The notes: generated by a model from the sequence alone, not told the origin. Counted from the first letter of the stretch, positions 1-10,236 are shown. The stretch is DNA of 64,000 nucleotides from CAZDET01 sp964504335 (GCA_964504335.1 CAZDET010000007.1:62001-126000), one strand, 5' to 3'. Program-made: numbers and translations.

Positions 1-3000
1 GTTTCTCAAGTCCCACTCGAGCGCGGGCGTGACCTGCGCCTGATCGATGGCCCGATTGAGGCCCGGCGGGATGATGCCCCGCTCGTCGCGGTTGTACTGC
101 CGGATAAACTTACCGTCGAGCGAGTAGATAGTCACTACACACTTTGCCGGTAAATTGGTGATCTTGACAATCGTCTCGAATTGCGAGTCTTCGTAACGGG
201 CAAAACCATAGTAAGGGTTGGGTACCACCCGGATCTGGTCGAGCGCCGATTCGACGCCGGCAGCATCCAGCTCGGCCGCCTGCCGCCCTTCGACGCGGAA
301 GCGGTAAGTGGGATAGGTATCGACGTCCGGTAAGCCCGCACGGGTCTGGAAGGCATTGTCGACGCGCAGTTTAACAACCACATCTTCGGGGATGAGCCCG
401 TCGGCATAACTCTTGAACTCCACGCCGGGGAAGGTCGTAATAAACCCGGCCCAGGTCACGGTTTCCAAGGCGGGCGATTTGGCGGTGGGGCGGGGGTTGG
501 GAGCGAGTGCAGCTCGGAGCGATGCTCCCTCGTCGTAGGGGGTATTGGTTACGTAAATGAAGTGTTGCCCTCCGGCGACCCAGTTGAAGACGGAAGCCGG
601 CTGGCCCTCCAAACCGGCGTTGAAAATGTCGTCGCTCGGATTCCACATCATGTCGCCGCCGTTGTTGAGTTCCAGCACCGGAGACCCGTTGTAGGTAGAG
701 TTCTCGCCGTAGAAAATATTCAGGCGCTGCCCTGTCTCCACGTCGATGGCGTAGCCGGGAAACCAGCCCATGCCCTCGCCATCACTGGCATCGGTGGCGG
801 GTAGCCCGTCTGGCCTGGCCTCCTTCGTGATGGAGGGGTCGGAGCGCAGGTCGAACATTTTGCGGCCGCCCTCCGGCCGGTAGCCGGCGTCTTCGGAGAA
901 CTTATTTGCAGTTTCCACCACGGGGCAACGACTCCACAAATCTTTGTTGGACGTGAAATAGATATCGACGTTATTCAGCATGCGCAGGCTCGTCGATGCC
1001 CGGACAAATGCATTGGTATTGGTCCGGCTGATCCAGCCCGGAGAAATGTAAGGTATGTTGTTGCTCTTGTTCCGCCAGTCGAGCAGGTAGTAAGGGACGA
1101 AAAATCCCGGGCCGATGTTGGTGAGCTGCTCATTGGGGTCGAGGCTTTCGTCGATTTCACTCAGGCCGGTGGCTACGTAGTTGAAGACGTTGTTGCTCAG
1201 TTCAATCGGCTGCACATTGAAGGCCGTGTTGTCGGGAATGCCCGATATCCAGCGTATCGGATCGGCGCTGAAGTATTCTTCGTCGTATCCAACGGCCCCG
1301 TTCGATTCTTCCGGAGTCTCCCCGGGTTCGGCTACCTGATTGACAAGTATCGAAAATCCGAATTCGCGGATGATTTGTTCGTTGACTTCCGTAATGGGCT
1401 GGTCGGAGGTAATGACGGGGGAGGAAGGATCGTCAATGCGACGCAAGACCCACCGGACATCCTGATCGAGGAAGGCATTGTCCATGTTTTCATCCACAAA
1501 GCGCAGTTCGTACTCCCCGTCTACGACATCCAGTGGGTTGTAAACGGTTACTTCGAAGGGCCCGAAGCCGGGCTCGTATTCGATAGCCCCCTGGAAAGAG
1601 CCGTCTTCGATTTGGCGGCGTGTGGCTTCTGTAATATCCAAAAACTGACCGCCATTCCCTACGCCCGCCTGGCGCGTAATGAGTGCGCCGTCGCCGTACA
1701 TCGCATTGAGTTCCCGATCGACAATCGGTCGGGGAATGACGGTGTAGAAGCTGTTTTCTCCGTCGCCGATGTTTCGGGTGCTCTGGATGTAGGGTCGCTG
1801 CTGCCCCGGAATACTTGGGTCGGTGGGGTCAAACTCCTGAAAGTTATTGTATCCGTAGGCGATGGCGGCATAATAGTAGCGCGTGTGATTGACGAGCCGA
1901 TCGCCCGTGAAGGCGTCTGCGGTGAAGCGGAAGGTATGCCGGATACCCTGATCCTGACCGTCTACTTTCAGGGAGGGCACGAAGAAGGTTTCTTCCGTAG
2001 GCGTTTCGCCATCCTGCGGCGAAAGCCCCTCCCAGTTGAAGATGCGCTGGATGCCGTTCTTGATGTCGACCTGCGCGACGAGCCGCACGCGGTCGGGGTC
2101 GTCGATGTCGGCCAGTGTCACGTCGGAGTTGGAAAACTGGAATACCTGATAGCCCTCGAAGCGGTAGAGCCCGTCGACGGAGTCGGGGATACCCAAGCCC
2201 TCCTCGGCATAAGCCTCAAAGGCGTTGTTGCTGGTTAGTTGGTCGTTGGTCAAAACGGCGATGATCTCGCGATCCAGCTCGATCCAGTCGACATCCGGCG
2301 CATCCGGCCCCCGCGGGAGCTCGAAGCAATTGTCGAACAGGTCTTGTGCAATATCGTCGGCCTGCTGCAAGCGCCGAATGCTCGGGCAGGGGTATTGCTG
2401 ATTGGGTACCCAGACCATCCCGACGATCAGTTCGTTTACGGCTCCCGGCTGAAGTTTGAAGGGGCCGGAAGCCTGGATAAACCGGCGGTCACCTACGGGA
2501 AGTGCCTCCGAGCACATCGACCAGCCGTTGTTGTCGTTTGGTGGGTTTACAAAGGCATAGCGTATATCCTGAGAATTCTCATCGTATCCGTCGCCGCCGA
2601 ATTCAAACGGGCGGCCATCGCGCCAACTTCCCGTCAGATAGCGGTAGTATTCGATGGCGGTCTGGGGGTCGGTAGTGCCCGGTGCCGGGGCCGGAGTGGT
2701 ACCGCCGTTGTTGTAGTACGTGAAGGAAGACATGCCCAACTCCTCGCCGAACTCGTCGAGGGGCCCCCGGAAGTAATCCACGCCCAACAGGGGAATTTCG
2801 TCGCAGTAGGTCGCTACGCCGCCGCAAGTACAGCCGGCCTCTCCGTCCAGTTCATCGGCATTGTATACGTAAGCCAGACTTCGGGAGGTATCGGTACCTA
2901 CGTAGTCGTCATTGAAGCACCCCAGGTCGGGGTCTACCCACATGGCAAAAAAGGTGCTGTCGATGTCTTCGGCGGCCCGGTTGATGAGCTTGTACCGCTG

Positions 3001-3873
3001 GAAGGTCATGCTGTTGACGTCATCGGCGGTCGCGTAGGCAAATGCCTGCACCTGCACCTCCATCTGAATCTGATTCTGAGTGCCGGATTCGCGGTGGACG
3101 TTGCCGGCATCGTTGTAGATCCAGAAAATCATCTCGTCGGGAAACTGCGGATTATCGCTACATCCCCGGATTTCAATGACGGGATAGTCGCCAAGGTCGG
3201 GTTCGTACGTACCGTTGAGGTTTTCATCCCAAAAACCGGCCAACCCCTGCGAGGCATTGGGCAATTGGAACCCCCGGATATCCTGAAAGAACCGATTGCC
3301 GAAAGCGGGCCAACCCAGGATATCCTCCGGAATGGTAGCGGGATCGAGGCTCGTTTCCCCCTGCGCAACGGCCTGGCGGAAAGCCGCAATGTGCTGCTGT
3401 ATATTGGCACCAGATACTACAAAGAATCGATCCCAGCGCGCACAGGTGTCCTGCTCCACCGTACCATTTTCTTCCAGAGGGCCGGGATAGTAATCGAATT
3501 GCCCGGCGCTGCGACCGAATGTTTGGGCGGCGACCTTGAGGTTGCCCCCGGGGTCGACCCCACCCAGCCACACGGCTCCGGCAAAGATCGAAGATACCTC
3601 CGGCACTCCGGGAGGCGTTTTGGGCACAATGTAGCGGCCGTCGTTCCCGTCCCACCACACGTCTCCCCCCGTCGTCAGGCGGGCGCGCACGTTGTTGATC
3701 TCCTGATCGATTTGGCTGACGGCATTGCTACAGCTCGCGCGAAAGTTGATTTGATCCGATGCAATCCGGCGCGGATTCTTGTAGAGCTTTGGGTTGATAT
3801 TGGCGTGCACGGCAGTGGACAGGCCGATTAATGCCAACAGCAGCAGCCATCCGGATAGCCTCTTGATTCCCAT
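1..3873 (-). CDS. Very large secreted protein with FlgD-like C-terminal region, probable T9SS cargo (3' end outside window)
   Basis: This frame is open on the minus strand from 3873 to the window edge (1291 codons) with no stop, and I checked the frame at several points. The first 24 residues form a signal peptide (MGIKRLSGWLLLLALIGLS then an AVHA cleavage site). The body is rich in Asp, Asn, Gly and aromatic residues. The last visible stretch (IRVVPNPYYGFARYE, then TNLPAKCVVTIYSLDGK and PALEWDLRN) matches the FlgD-like Ig region found near the C-terminus of large type IX-secreted Bacteroidota proteins, so roughly 50-80 residues are probably missing. In-frame ATGs at 3888, 3897 and 3906 are alternatives; 3873 gives the cleanest signal peptide. 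It starts 40 nt behind the TonB receptor gene and is probably co-transcribed with it. Specific function unknown. Confidence 0.8.
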   Translation of the reverse strand, partial: MGIKRLSGWLLLLALIGLSTAVHANINPKLYKNPRRIASDQINFRASCSNAVSQIDQEINNVRARLTTGGDVWWDGNDGRYIVPKTPPGVPEVSSIFAGAVWLGGVDPGGNLKVAAQTFGRSAGQFDYYPGPLEENGTVEQDTCARWDRFFVVSGANIQQHIAAFRQAVAQGETSLDPATIPEDILGWPAFGNRFFQDIRGFQLPNASQGLAGFWDENLNGTYEPDLGDYPVIEIRGCSDNPQFPDEMIFWIYNDAGNVHRESGTQNQIQMEVQVQAFAYATADDVNSMTFQRYKLINRAAEDIDSTFFAMWVDPDLGCFNDDYVGTDTSRSLAYVYNADELDGEAGCTCGGVATYCDEIPLLGVDYFRGPLDEFGEELGMSSFTYYNNGGTTPAPAPGTTDPQTAIEYYRYLTGSWRDGRPFEFGGDGYDENSQDIRYAFVNPPNDNNGWSMCSEALPVGDRRFIQASGPFKLQPGAVNELIVGMVWVPNQQYPCPSIRRLQQADDIAQDLFDNCFELPRGPDAPDVDWIELDREIIAVLTNDQLTSNNAFEAYAEEGLGIPDSVDGLYRFEGYQVFQFSNSDVTLADIDDPDRVRLVAQVDIKNGIQRIFNWEGLSPQDGETPTEETFFVPSLKVDGQDQGIRHTFRFTADAFTGDRLVNHTRYYYAAIAYGYNNFQEFDPTDPSIPGQQRPYIQSTRNIGDGENSFYTVIPRPIVDRELNAMYGDGALITRQAGVGNGGQFLDITEATRRQIEDGSFQGAIEYEPGFGPFEVTVYNPLDVVDGEYELRFVDENMDNAFLDQDVRWVLRRIDDPSSPVITSDQPITEVNEQIIREFGFSILVNQVAEPGETPEESNGAVGYDEEYFSADPIRWISGIPDNTAFNVQPIELSNNVFNYVATGLSEIDESLDPNEQLTNIGPGFFVPYYLLDWRNKSNNIPYISPGWISRTNTNAFVRASTSLRMLNNVDIYFTSNKDLWSRCPVVETANKFSEDAGYRPEGGRKMFDLRSDPSITKEARPDGLPATDASDGEGMGWFPGYAIDVETGQRLNIFYGENSTYNGSPVLELNNGGDMMWNPSDDIFNAGLEGQPASVFNWVAGGQHFIYVTNTPYDEGASLRAALAPNPRPTAKSPALETVTWAGFITTFPGVEFKSYADGLIPEDVVVKLRVDNAFQTRAGLPDVDTYPTYRFRVEGRQAAELDAAGVESALDQIRVVPNPYYGFARYEDSQFETIVKITNLPAKCVVTIYSLDGKFIRQYNRDERGIIPPGLNRAIDQAQVTPALEWDLRN

Positions 3874-3912
3874 TTGTATATCAATCATTTGTGTCATGTG
3901 CTGCATGATATA

Positions 3913-6900
3913 TTAGAAGTCGATACGCGCACCGATGAAGAAGCGGCGCGGCAGACTGAAAAATCCAGGGTTAAGTAAGGTCCATTGGTAGGAGGCTAAA
4001 TAGCTTTCTACCTCACGAGTCGACGATTCAATCGTGTTGATCTGATCTTCTCCGAAGCGGCTGAGCAGGAAGCCTGAATCTTCCGGCGAACCGGTCACGG
4101 GATAAACGGCGATCACATTGCGGCGGTCAAGTAAGTTGCTCACGCGCAAGTACACGTTCATGCGCATCTGCTGATTAACCAGGAAGGTTTTGTCGATGCG
4201 GGCATTCACAAAGAAATTCCAGGGTTGGCGGGCACCGTTGATGGCCCCCACGGTGCCGATGCCTCCAAACTCGGTGGGGATGAGCGACGCCGTGTAGGGG
4301 CGGCCCGATACGGCAATGGCCTGTACGTTGAGGCCGGCATTTGCCAGGATGGGAATGTCGCCGAAGCGCGGGCCATTGTAAAACGGATCCGGACCGAAGC
4401 GGTAATCGAGCACGAGGTTGATGCGGTGCCGCTCGTCGTAATCGAAGGGGAACAGATAGCGCAGGTTCCCCTGGTTGGTCAGCCCGCGCTGGGAGTTGGC
4501 GTTGGAGCCAGTACCGTCCGCAAATTGCAGGGTGTAGTTGGCATTGACCGTAATGTTGCTCGTGCGGCGCAAGTCGTAGTTGACACTGAACCCTTTGACG
4601 GTACCGAAGTCCTGGTTGTCGTAAGTTGTATACTGCACGACAAGGGGTACCGGGAAGAATGTCCGTTGCTGAATCATGTCGCGCAGCTCCCGGTAGTAAG
4701 CGGCGATTTTCAGCGCCGAACTCGCCGAAAGGCGTTGCTGAAAGCCGACTTCGTAATTGACGGTGCGGGAAGGGCGCAGATTGGGATTATTAAACAACGA
4801 GCCCGTGCGCTCAACGAAGTAAAAATAGTCGAGTGGTGTAGCTATGGTATTCGTGGCCGGGCGTTGCACCAGGATATCGTAGTGCGAAAAGAAGTTGGCA
4901 TCTTCCGAAATGGGAAAGGAGAAGGCCAGGCGGGGCATCACGTTGATCTGCGGCTCGTAGTCGTCGAAGGAGGTTTCAACCGTGAAGTTTTCATCCTTGA
5001 TGAAGTTGGCCACTTCGTGCGCAGCCGGATTGGCGTATTTGGGAAATACCAATCCCGAGCGAATGGCTTCGATCTCCTCGGGGCCGTTGGTGGGCGTACC
5101 GTTGGCTTCAAACCAATCGTCCCCACTGCGGTAAGCCACTACCTGCGTGCCGTTGTCGGTGGCGGTGTACACGGCAAAATCATCGCCGATATTGCCTGGC
5201 TGCGAACCACCAAACTCGGTGTGGAAGTCGCCGGCTCCGATAATATCGTATAAAGAATAGGGATCTTTCAGCACCTTCGTGTTCGCATCGTAGCGATCAA
5301 CCCGCACCCCAAGGCGGAAAATGATGTCGCGGAAGGTAAATTTATCTTGAATGTACGCAGCGGCGTATAGAGGCCGGTTCGGTGCAACGGGAAAGGTACG
5401 CAGCCCCGTTTCCAGATCGCGAGCGGTGAAAAAGTCTTCGAATTCGCCGTTGTATTTATTCCCCAGGTAGTCAAAACCTAAATAGCCTACTGCCCCCTGG
5501 TCGTTCAACTCTCTGGCGGAGAACATTGACAAACTCAACTGGCTTGGATCGAGGCCATCAACATTGACAAATTGGTTGAGTGGTACCCCCAGCGATTCCC
5601 GCAGCGCCCGGTAAAACTGCCCGTCGGGCTGATCGACCACCGTAGGAGCCAGCACGGCCAGCGAATCGGGAAAAAGCGGCCCAAAATCCACCTGGACGAA
5701 GCCGACCGTATCGGCCGTTTCCGGATTGACACTCGGGATGTGAATATTGGCATTTTGCCGGGCGATCGTCCACAAACTACGCGGCGACACCCCATACGAC
5801 CGAAGGATGCGCTCTTCGTACGCGAAGCCGAACTGAATGCTGTGCCGCCCGGCGTCGGAGCCACCCGGAACCAGGTCGAAGGAACCGTTTAAATTGGCAA
5901 TGATGATGTCGGCATCAGTTTTGGAAAAGTTGTTGTAGACAGCCCCGACGTTGGAGTGAAAGTTCCAGGAACTGCCGAAGACACCGTTGACCCGCCCGTT
6001 GATGGCGGGAAAATCGTCGAGAATGATGCCGCCGGTACCCTGCCCCCGAAACGCCAAGTCTTCTACTTGCGGGTTGAGTTGCTCGCCCATCGGGAGATTG
6101 AGCAGGTTGTTGTAGTTCGATTGAATCGGGTTGAAGGAAGTAGACGGGTCGTAACCTCTCAACACCTCGCGGTAGTCTACCTGCTGAAGGTTAAAGCCGC
6201 CGGTGAGCGTATCGAAAAACGGCTCGCCGTATACGGGAATGTAATCAATGTCGAAAGTGCCGACGTGCCCGTAGGCGAAGAGGTTGTCTTCGTGGCGGGG
6301 GTCAAAATCTTCGCCGAGGGCCTTTTCGTAGCCGAATTGGATGGAGTAACTGGCATTCTGAATGATGCTATTCTGCTCGCCCTGGCCTCCAATGCGGTGG
6401 CGGATGCGGAAGTTGCCTCGGTACGTATCGTTGTAGGCCGTCGGATTGCGGAACGAGTTTAACAAGCGCCACCCGCCCGGCGTAAATTCATTTTCGTTGA
6501 TATTGACCGTCCCGCCGAGCGTAATGTCGATCGACGGGCTAAGTTGTGCGTCGATTTTGGCCGTCAGGGCAATGTTTTGATTGTCTTCGTTGGGCCGGAC
6601 ATTGAGCGCGTTGACATCGTCATTGGTCAGAAAATCTGCCGCCACAAACGATTGGCCGTTGATCACCCGCAGCGGGTTGGCCTCCAGCTCGGCCAGCTTC
6701 TCTTCCTTTACCTGATACACGGGCACGGCGGGCGGAGCACCATCTTCGTTGAGCGTAAAGCGCCCGGACAGGCGATATCCAAGAATAGATTGGTTGCGGC
6801 GGTTTTTGAGAATGGGCCCCGAAAAGTAAAAGCCCACCAATTGATTGTCGAATTCATTGAGCAGGCTGGTCGATTCGACCTCCACGCCGCCGGTAAACTT

Positions 6901-7581
6901 ATTGGACGGTCCCTTGGTCGTAATGGAAATAATCCCTCCGGTCACGTCGCCATAACGCGCCTCCACGCCGCCGGTGATCACTTGCAATTGCTCAATCTCG
7001 GATTCCTGTAGCAGGTTGACGTTTACCCGTACCCCATCGATGTAGTAGTTGGTGGCATTCGTACGCGAGCCACGGATGGTTATCGCACTACCTTCATCGG
7101 CCGCACTCAAGCCGGCGGTGGTGGCAGCAATCGCGTTGATACTGCGCGTTGGGAGGTTGTAGATTTCTTCGCTGGTGATGACACCACCCGAAGTGGTATT
7201 GTCTTTTTCGATGAGCGGCTTGCGGAATTCCCGCACGATGACTTCCTGAAGATTGACGCCCGTGGATTCGTCCATCACGATATCGAGCGAATTGAATTTT
7301 CCGCCAAGCACCGACACGTCTTCGATGCGTACCGTCGGGTAGCCAGTGTAGGATACCTCGACGGAGTAGGTGCCGGGATCGACGTTGGAGAAGTTGTAAT
7401 TTCCGTCCAGATCGGTTGTTACCCCCTGCCGGAAAACCCCGTTCTGCAATAACACGACGTTGGCAAAAGAAATCGCCTCTCCGCTTTCTTCTTCCGTGAC
7501 TTTACCTCCAAGCGATGTCTGGGCGGTGATTATTCCAGTGAAACCCAGTAGTATGGTGAGGAGAAGTAAGTGTTTTTTCAT
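3913..7581 (-). CDS. TonB-dependent outer-membrane receptor with carboxypeptidase-regulatory-like domain
   Basis: The protein has 1222 residues. A signal peptide (MKKHLLLLTILLGFTGIITA) is followed by a carboxypeptidase-D regulatory-like beta-sandwich (about 22-105, LGGKVTEEESGEAISFANV). Next comes a plug domain (about 115-225) with the plug-like stretch AITIRGSRTNATNYYIDGV and the segment GGVEARYGDVTGGIISI, then a long beta-barrel ending in an aromatic residue (GARIDF), as expected for a BAM substrate. An upstream in-frame ATG at 7626 would add 15 residues before the signal peptide, so I chose 7581. No SusD partner is present. The gene behind it encodes the large secreted protein, a pairing that suggests a surface complex or a secretion-linked function. 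The substrate cannot be read from the sequence. Confidence 0.93.
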   Translation of the reverse strand: MKKHLLLLTILLGFTGIITAQTSLGGKVTEEESGEAISFANVVLLQNGVFRQGVTTDLDGNYNFSNVDPGTYSVEVSYTGYPTVRIEDVSVLGGKFNSLDIVMDESTGVNLQEVIVREFRKPLIEKDNTTSGGVITSEEIYNLPTRSINAIAATTAGLSAADEGSAITIRGSRTNATNYYIDGVRVNVNLLQESEIEQLQVITGGVEARYGDVTGGIISITTKGPSNKFTGGVEVESTSLLNEFDNQLVGFYFSGPILKNRRNQSILGYRLSGRFTLNEDGAPPAVPVYQVKEEKLAELEANPLRVINGQSFVAADFLTNDDVNALNVRPNEDNQNIALTAKIDAQLSPSIDITLGGTVNINENEFTPGGWRLLNSFRNPTAYNDTYRGNFRIRHRIGGQGEQNSIIQNASYSIQFGYEKALGEDFDPRHEDNLFAYGHVGTFDIDYIPVYGEPFFDTLTGGFNLQQVDYREVLRGYDPSTSFNPIQSNYNNLLNLPMGEQLNPQVEDLAFRGQGTGGIILDDFPAINGRVNGVFGSSWNFHSNVGAVYNNFSKTDADIIIANLNGSFDLVPGGSDAGRHSIQFGFAYEERILRSYGVSPRSLWTIARQNANIHIPSVNPETADTVGFVQVDFGPLFPDSLAVLAPTVVDQPDGQFYRALRESLGVPLNQFVNVDGLDPSQLSLSMFSARELNDQGAVGYLGFDYLGNKYNGEFEDFFTARDLETGLRTFPVAPNRPLYAAAYIQDKFTFRDIIFRLGVRVDRYDANTKVLKDPYSLYDIIGAGDFHTEFGGSQPGNIGDDFAVYTATDNGTQVVAYRSGDDWFEANGTPTNGPEEIEAIRSGLVFPKYANPAAHEVANFIKDENFTVETSFDDYEPQINVMPRLAFSFPISEDANFFSHYDILVQRPATNTIATPLDYFYFVERTGSLFNNPNLRPSRTVNYEVGFQQRLSASSALKIAAYYRELRDMIQQRTFFPVPLVVQYTTYDNQDFGTVKGFSVNYDLRRTSNITVNANYTLQFADGTGSNANSQRGLTNQGNLRYLFPFDYDERHRINLVLDYRFGPDPFYNGPRFGDIPILANAGLNVQAIAVSGRPYTASLIPTEFGGIGTVGAINGARQPWNFFVNARIDKTFLVNQQMRMNVYLRVSNLLDRRNVIAVYPVTGSPEDSGFLLSRFGEDQINTIESSTREVESYLASYQWTLLNPGFFSLPRRFFIGARIDF

Positions 7582-7724
7582 ATTCGCCCATTTTAGAAAG
7601 CTTGGTGTTCTGTCCTCTGTGTGCAAAGAAAGCCGAAGATCAGCAATTTGGGTAACACCAATCGAAGAATCACCCCATTTTTGTGTCTGACCTTTGACAG
7701 AGAATTTTCAAAAACCGAACGTTT

Positions 7725-8402
7725 ATGGCTCGTCTTGCGCTTCCTTCCCTTGCTCTTCTTCTCCTTTTTTGTACCGCAGGTTGCAGTCCAGAGCCCCCTG
7801 AGTTGGACTATGTCGCCCTGCCGGCCGTACGCTATTTAGCCGATACGCGGGAGTTGCGCGCGCAGCTCGTGGTGTACGAAGGGGATAGTCTGGAAACGGC
7901 CGTGATGCCGACGCTCAACGGACCGGTCCAATTTATGGATCAACTCATGGAAGTGAGTTACCGAAGCGATTCCACCGCTCGGTACGGGGCCTTGCTGCGG
8001 GCAGATTTCGGGCAGCCGCTGCGCTTTACGATCCCGTTTGCCGAAGGAGGGGCTCGGGAAATCCTGCTGCAAGTCGCACCAGCCTCCCTGGAAGGCTTTC
8101 CCGATACCATCCGTCGGGATGAAGGCCTGCGCTTCGTCGGCACGCCCGATTCCCTGAGCCGGATGGAGAGCATGCTCATCCATTTTCAAGATAGCGCCCG
8201 TCAAATCCGACAGGTGCTCATCGCCGGGCCGAGTCGCGACTCCATACTCAGCGCGCCCGCGGCTAGCTTATCGCATATTGAAGCGGGCACCTACGACTTA
8301 TATTTGGTCAAACAATGGGAGGGCACCGTACAGCAGGGGTCGATCCGCGTTCAGGGGTTGGTAGAATACTATACGGGGACCAAGCAAGTACGGGTGGAAT
8401 GA
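7725..8402 (+). CDS. Putative lipoprotein of unknown function
   Basis: The product has 225 residues with a lipoprotein signal: ALLLLFCTAGC places the lipidated Cys at about residue 20. The rest (about 200 residues) is a soluble, mixed alpha/beta, acidic sequence with repeated short segments such as YEGDSLETAVMPTLNGPVQF. I do not recognise a family. It is divergent from the TonB receptor gene (143 nt between starts), so the two may share a control region, but there is no direct functional link. Codon use looks like its neighbours. Confidence 0.7.
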   Translation: MARLALPSLALLLLFCTAGCSPEPPELDYVALPAVRYLADTRELRAQLVVYEGDSLETAVMPTLNGPVQFMDQLMEVSYRSDSTARYGALLRADFGQPLRFTIPFAEGGAREILLQVAPASLEGFPDTIRRDEGLRFVGTPDSLSRMESMLIHFQDSARQIRQVLIAGPSRDSILSAPAASLSHIEAGTYDLYLVKQWEGTVQQGSIRVQGLVEYYTGTKQVRVE

Positions 8403-8515
8403 TATTGATGTGCCAATGGGGCAATTTTTTCGCGATCAGGGGGAGTTATCTTGGCAAGTTGAACAAGCATGAAAATTCGATTTATTTCGACTAATTTTCA
8501 TGGAAATAAGCAGCT

Positions 8516-8716
8516 GTGGTAGCCCTGGAAAACCCTCAGTTGACCCTCGAGAAGCTGGAAGCCCTCATAAGACAGGTCAAGAGCCCCAAACTGTATATTC
8601 GGGATGAGTATGCACCCCGGGCAACACGCTCCATGCGGCAAGCCATCCAGGAGCTGCATCTGGATCACTTGTGGGGAATCTATCCGGGAAATCAAGTAGT
8701 AGGATTAATGCGTTAA
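8516..8716 (+). CDS. Small ORF, doubtful hypothetical protein
   Basis: A 66-codon frame starts at GTG (MVALENPQLTLEKLEALIRQ) in the gap between the lipoprotein and the DUF2851 gene. The predicted product is helical and charged, without a signal or membrane segment. Against it: no clear ribosome binding site, a GTG start, and an end that overlaps a 15-bp motif (8703-8717) that recurs in another intergenic region of this window. Listed as possible only. Confidence 0.25.
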   Translation: MVALENPQLTLEKLEALIRQVKSPKLYIRDEYAPRATRSMRQAIQELHLDHLWGIYPGNQVVGLMR

Positions 8717-8754
8717 GTCGTGTCTGGCGACACTTCTCTTATTACTTTAAATCA

Positions 8755-8782
8755 AAGCATTAAAACCATTCCGTAGGAATGG
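8755..8782 (-). terminator. Probable Rho-independent terminator of the DUF2851 gene
   Basis: Reading the minus strand 33 nt past the DUF2851 stop there is a perfect 7-bp stem with a 3-nt loop (CCATTCC TAC GGAATGG, 8766-8782), followed at once by TTTTAATGCTTT. A second small hairpin (GTGTC TGGC GACAC, 8720-8733) lies further downstream. Confidence 0.5.
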
Positions 8783-8814
8783 ATTAACGTATTAACCATT
8801 AAGCCACCGGCACA

Positions 8815-10089
8815 TCACTCCTCTTTCCGAAAAAAGTACATCCCAATCTGGCAATTCAGGCAGCGCCGCTGATCGCAATAATGCTTTTTGAGTTGCAGTA
8901 GAGCTTGTGCTTCGTAGCTGTTGGTGGCGGGTCGGCCGAGGGCAGCCCACTGCCGAAGGATGTGGTTGTGCTCGGGAGGCATGCGCTCGAGAAAGTGCAG
9001 GGCGCGCTCCCGGACGTCCGCGTCTTGCTGTGTCTGGCCGTATAAAAAGAGAATGGGGATAATGGTGTTGATGATGCTGGTCCTGATGGCATCCTTTCCC
9101 AGGCGTTTTTGCCGGCGGATACTTGGCTGGTCGAATCGGTAATGCGTCATCCAGTAATCGGAGAGCTGTACCTGAAACATGGCCTCCAGCTCTTTCCAGT
9201 TGCGGGCGGCCACGGCTTTGCTGAACAAGTGCCCGGTGCGGTGAATCAGTGTGGCAAACTGGGCGATGCGCACAGTTGGGAAATTGGCCGGGCGCAGGCG
9301 GGCGTATTTCCACACCGTCGGCGGGATTGGCTCGAGGCAATAGTCGGTTCGCAGTGTCCGGTATCGCTTTTGCAGGCTTCGGGGATAGGCGTCGGTCGTA
9401 CTGTCGAGTAGCCCCGACTGGCCGAAGAGCAAGGCTTCCAAATCCGGCAGTCGCTGTTGGTGCCGCAGTAGTACCTGCAACGGAAGGGACCGCGCCAGCA
9501 TTTCGAACCCCAGCGTATTGACCTGAAGGCCAAAGCTGCGAGCGAGTTCCCGGTAGAAGGTCTCCTCCCAGTCGCATTGGCAGGCCTCTAGCGTAGCCCG
9601 TATGGCGAGCGTGCGCTGTTCCAGCCGCTCGATAATCAGGCGGTCTAGCCAGAGATTCCAACGGCCCTGCGGGACTTCCGCCAGCCAGGGGCGGCAAGGT
9701 ATCCAATGGCCTTCCTGCTGTAAGCGCCAGTAGGTCTGTAGCAGCCCGGCCGGAAGGCGGTGCCGTAGTTCGAGGCAGGGCAGCCGGCGGCCCCCCAGGT
9801 CGCAAGCCGGCCGGTCTTCCTCGAGTACCACGTGTAGCACCACACTTTGATAGGCCGGATCGTACTGGTGCCCGTGGGCAAACCAATCCGAAGATTTGAG
9901 GTGTATCTCCACATTGCCCGCCCAGAGCGTTTCCCCAATTGCCAGTCGGACATTGCTGAAATCAGGTCCCGCGTCCGAGTTGCGCTGCCCCGGTGCGAGG
10001 AGAGTAATCGATTCACCCTGGGTAGTGCGTAGTTCTGTCTGTTCGTATCGATTGAACTGCCAAACGAAGTGGAGGAAATCTTCCCGCAT
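8815..10089 (-). CDS. DUF2851 family protein
   Basis: The product has 424 residues and begins MREDFLHFVWQFNRY, the family-typical N-terminus. Signatures I associate with DUF2851 follow: GQRNSDAGPDFSNVRL (about 33-48), GNVEIHLKSSDWFAHGH (about 58-74) and VLHVVLEED. The C-terminus carries a Cys pair (CDQRRCLNC). The family is widespread in Bacteroidota and uncharacterised; the N-terminal block looks like a nuclease-type or metal-binding fold, but that is my inference. It stands alone between gaps, and a good terminator hairpin follows it. Confidence 0.9.
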   Translation of the reverse strand: MREDFLHFVWQFNRYEQTELRTTQGESITLLAPGQRNSDAGPDFSNVRLAIGETLWAGNVEIHLKSSDWFAHGHQYDPAYQSVVLHVVLEEDRPACDLGGRRLPCLELRHRLPAGLLQTYWRLQQEGHWIPCRPWLAEVPQGRWNLWLDRLIIERLEQRTLAIRATLEACQCDWEETFYRELARSFGLQVNTLGFEMLARSLPLQVLLRHQQRLPDLEALLFGQSGLLDSTTDAYPRSLQKRYRTLRTDYCLEPIPPTVWKYARLRPANFPTVRIAQFATLIHRTGHLFSKAVAARNWKELEAMFQVQLSDYWMTHYRFDQPSIRRQKRLGKDAIRTSIINTIIPILFLYGQTQQDADVRERALHFLERMPPEHNHILRQWAALGRPATNSYEAQALLQLKKHYCDQRRCLNCQIGMYFFRKEE

Positions 10090-10236
10090 CCTTTTTCGGG
10101 GAAAATTGGGCTGAAATCAGACAAGAAGAAAGGACAGTTGAGCGGGGTTGTTCTTCCCGATTTTGGGGGCAGCGGATGATGTCAAGCTAGCGATCGGACA
10201 TAGGAATGGAAGACTCACTAAAGACCATACCTTTTC

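Noticed and set aside
1375..3831. Two long plus-strand open frames (1375-2238 and 2239-3831) that could look like genes
   Set aside because: They are antisense to the large secreted protein, whose minus-strand frame is open over 1291 codons with a signal peptide and FlgD-like end; the plus-strand translations are low-complexity Val/Gly-rich shadows.
4225..5253. 342-codon plus-strand frame inside the TonB receptor gene
   Set aside because: Antisense shadow of a clear TonB receptor; no start signal or family resemblance.
8792..9886. 364-codon minus-strand frame overlapping the DUF2851 gene
   Set aside because: Out-of-frame shadow with Pro/Arg/Ala-rich translation; the DUF2851 frame carries the family motifs.
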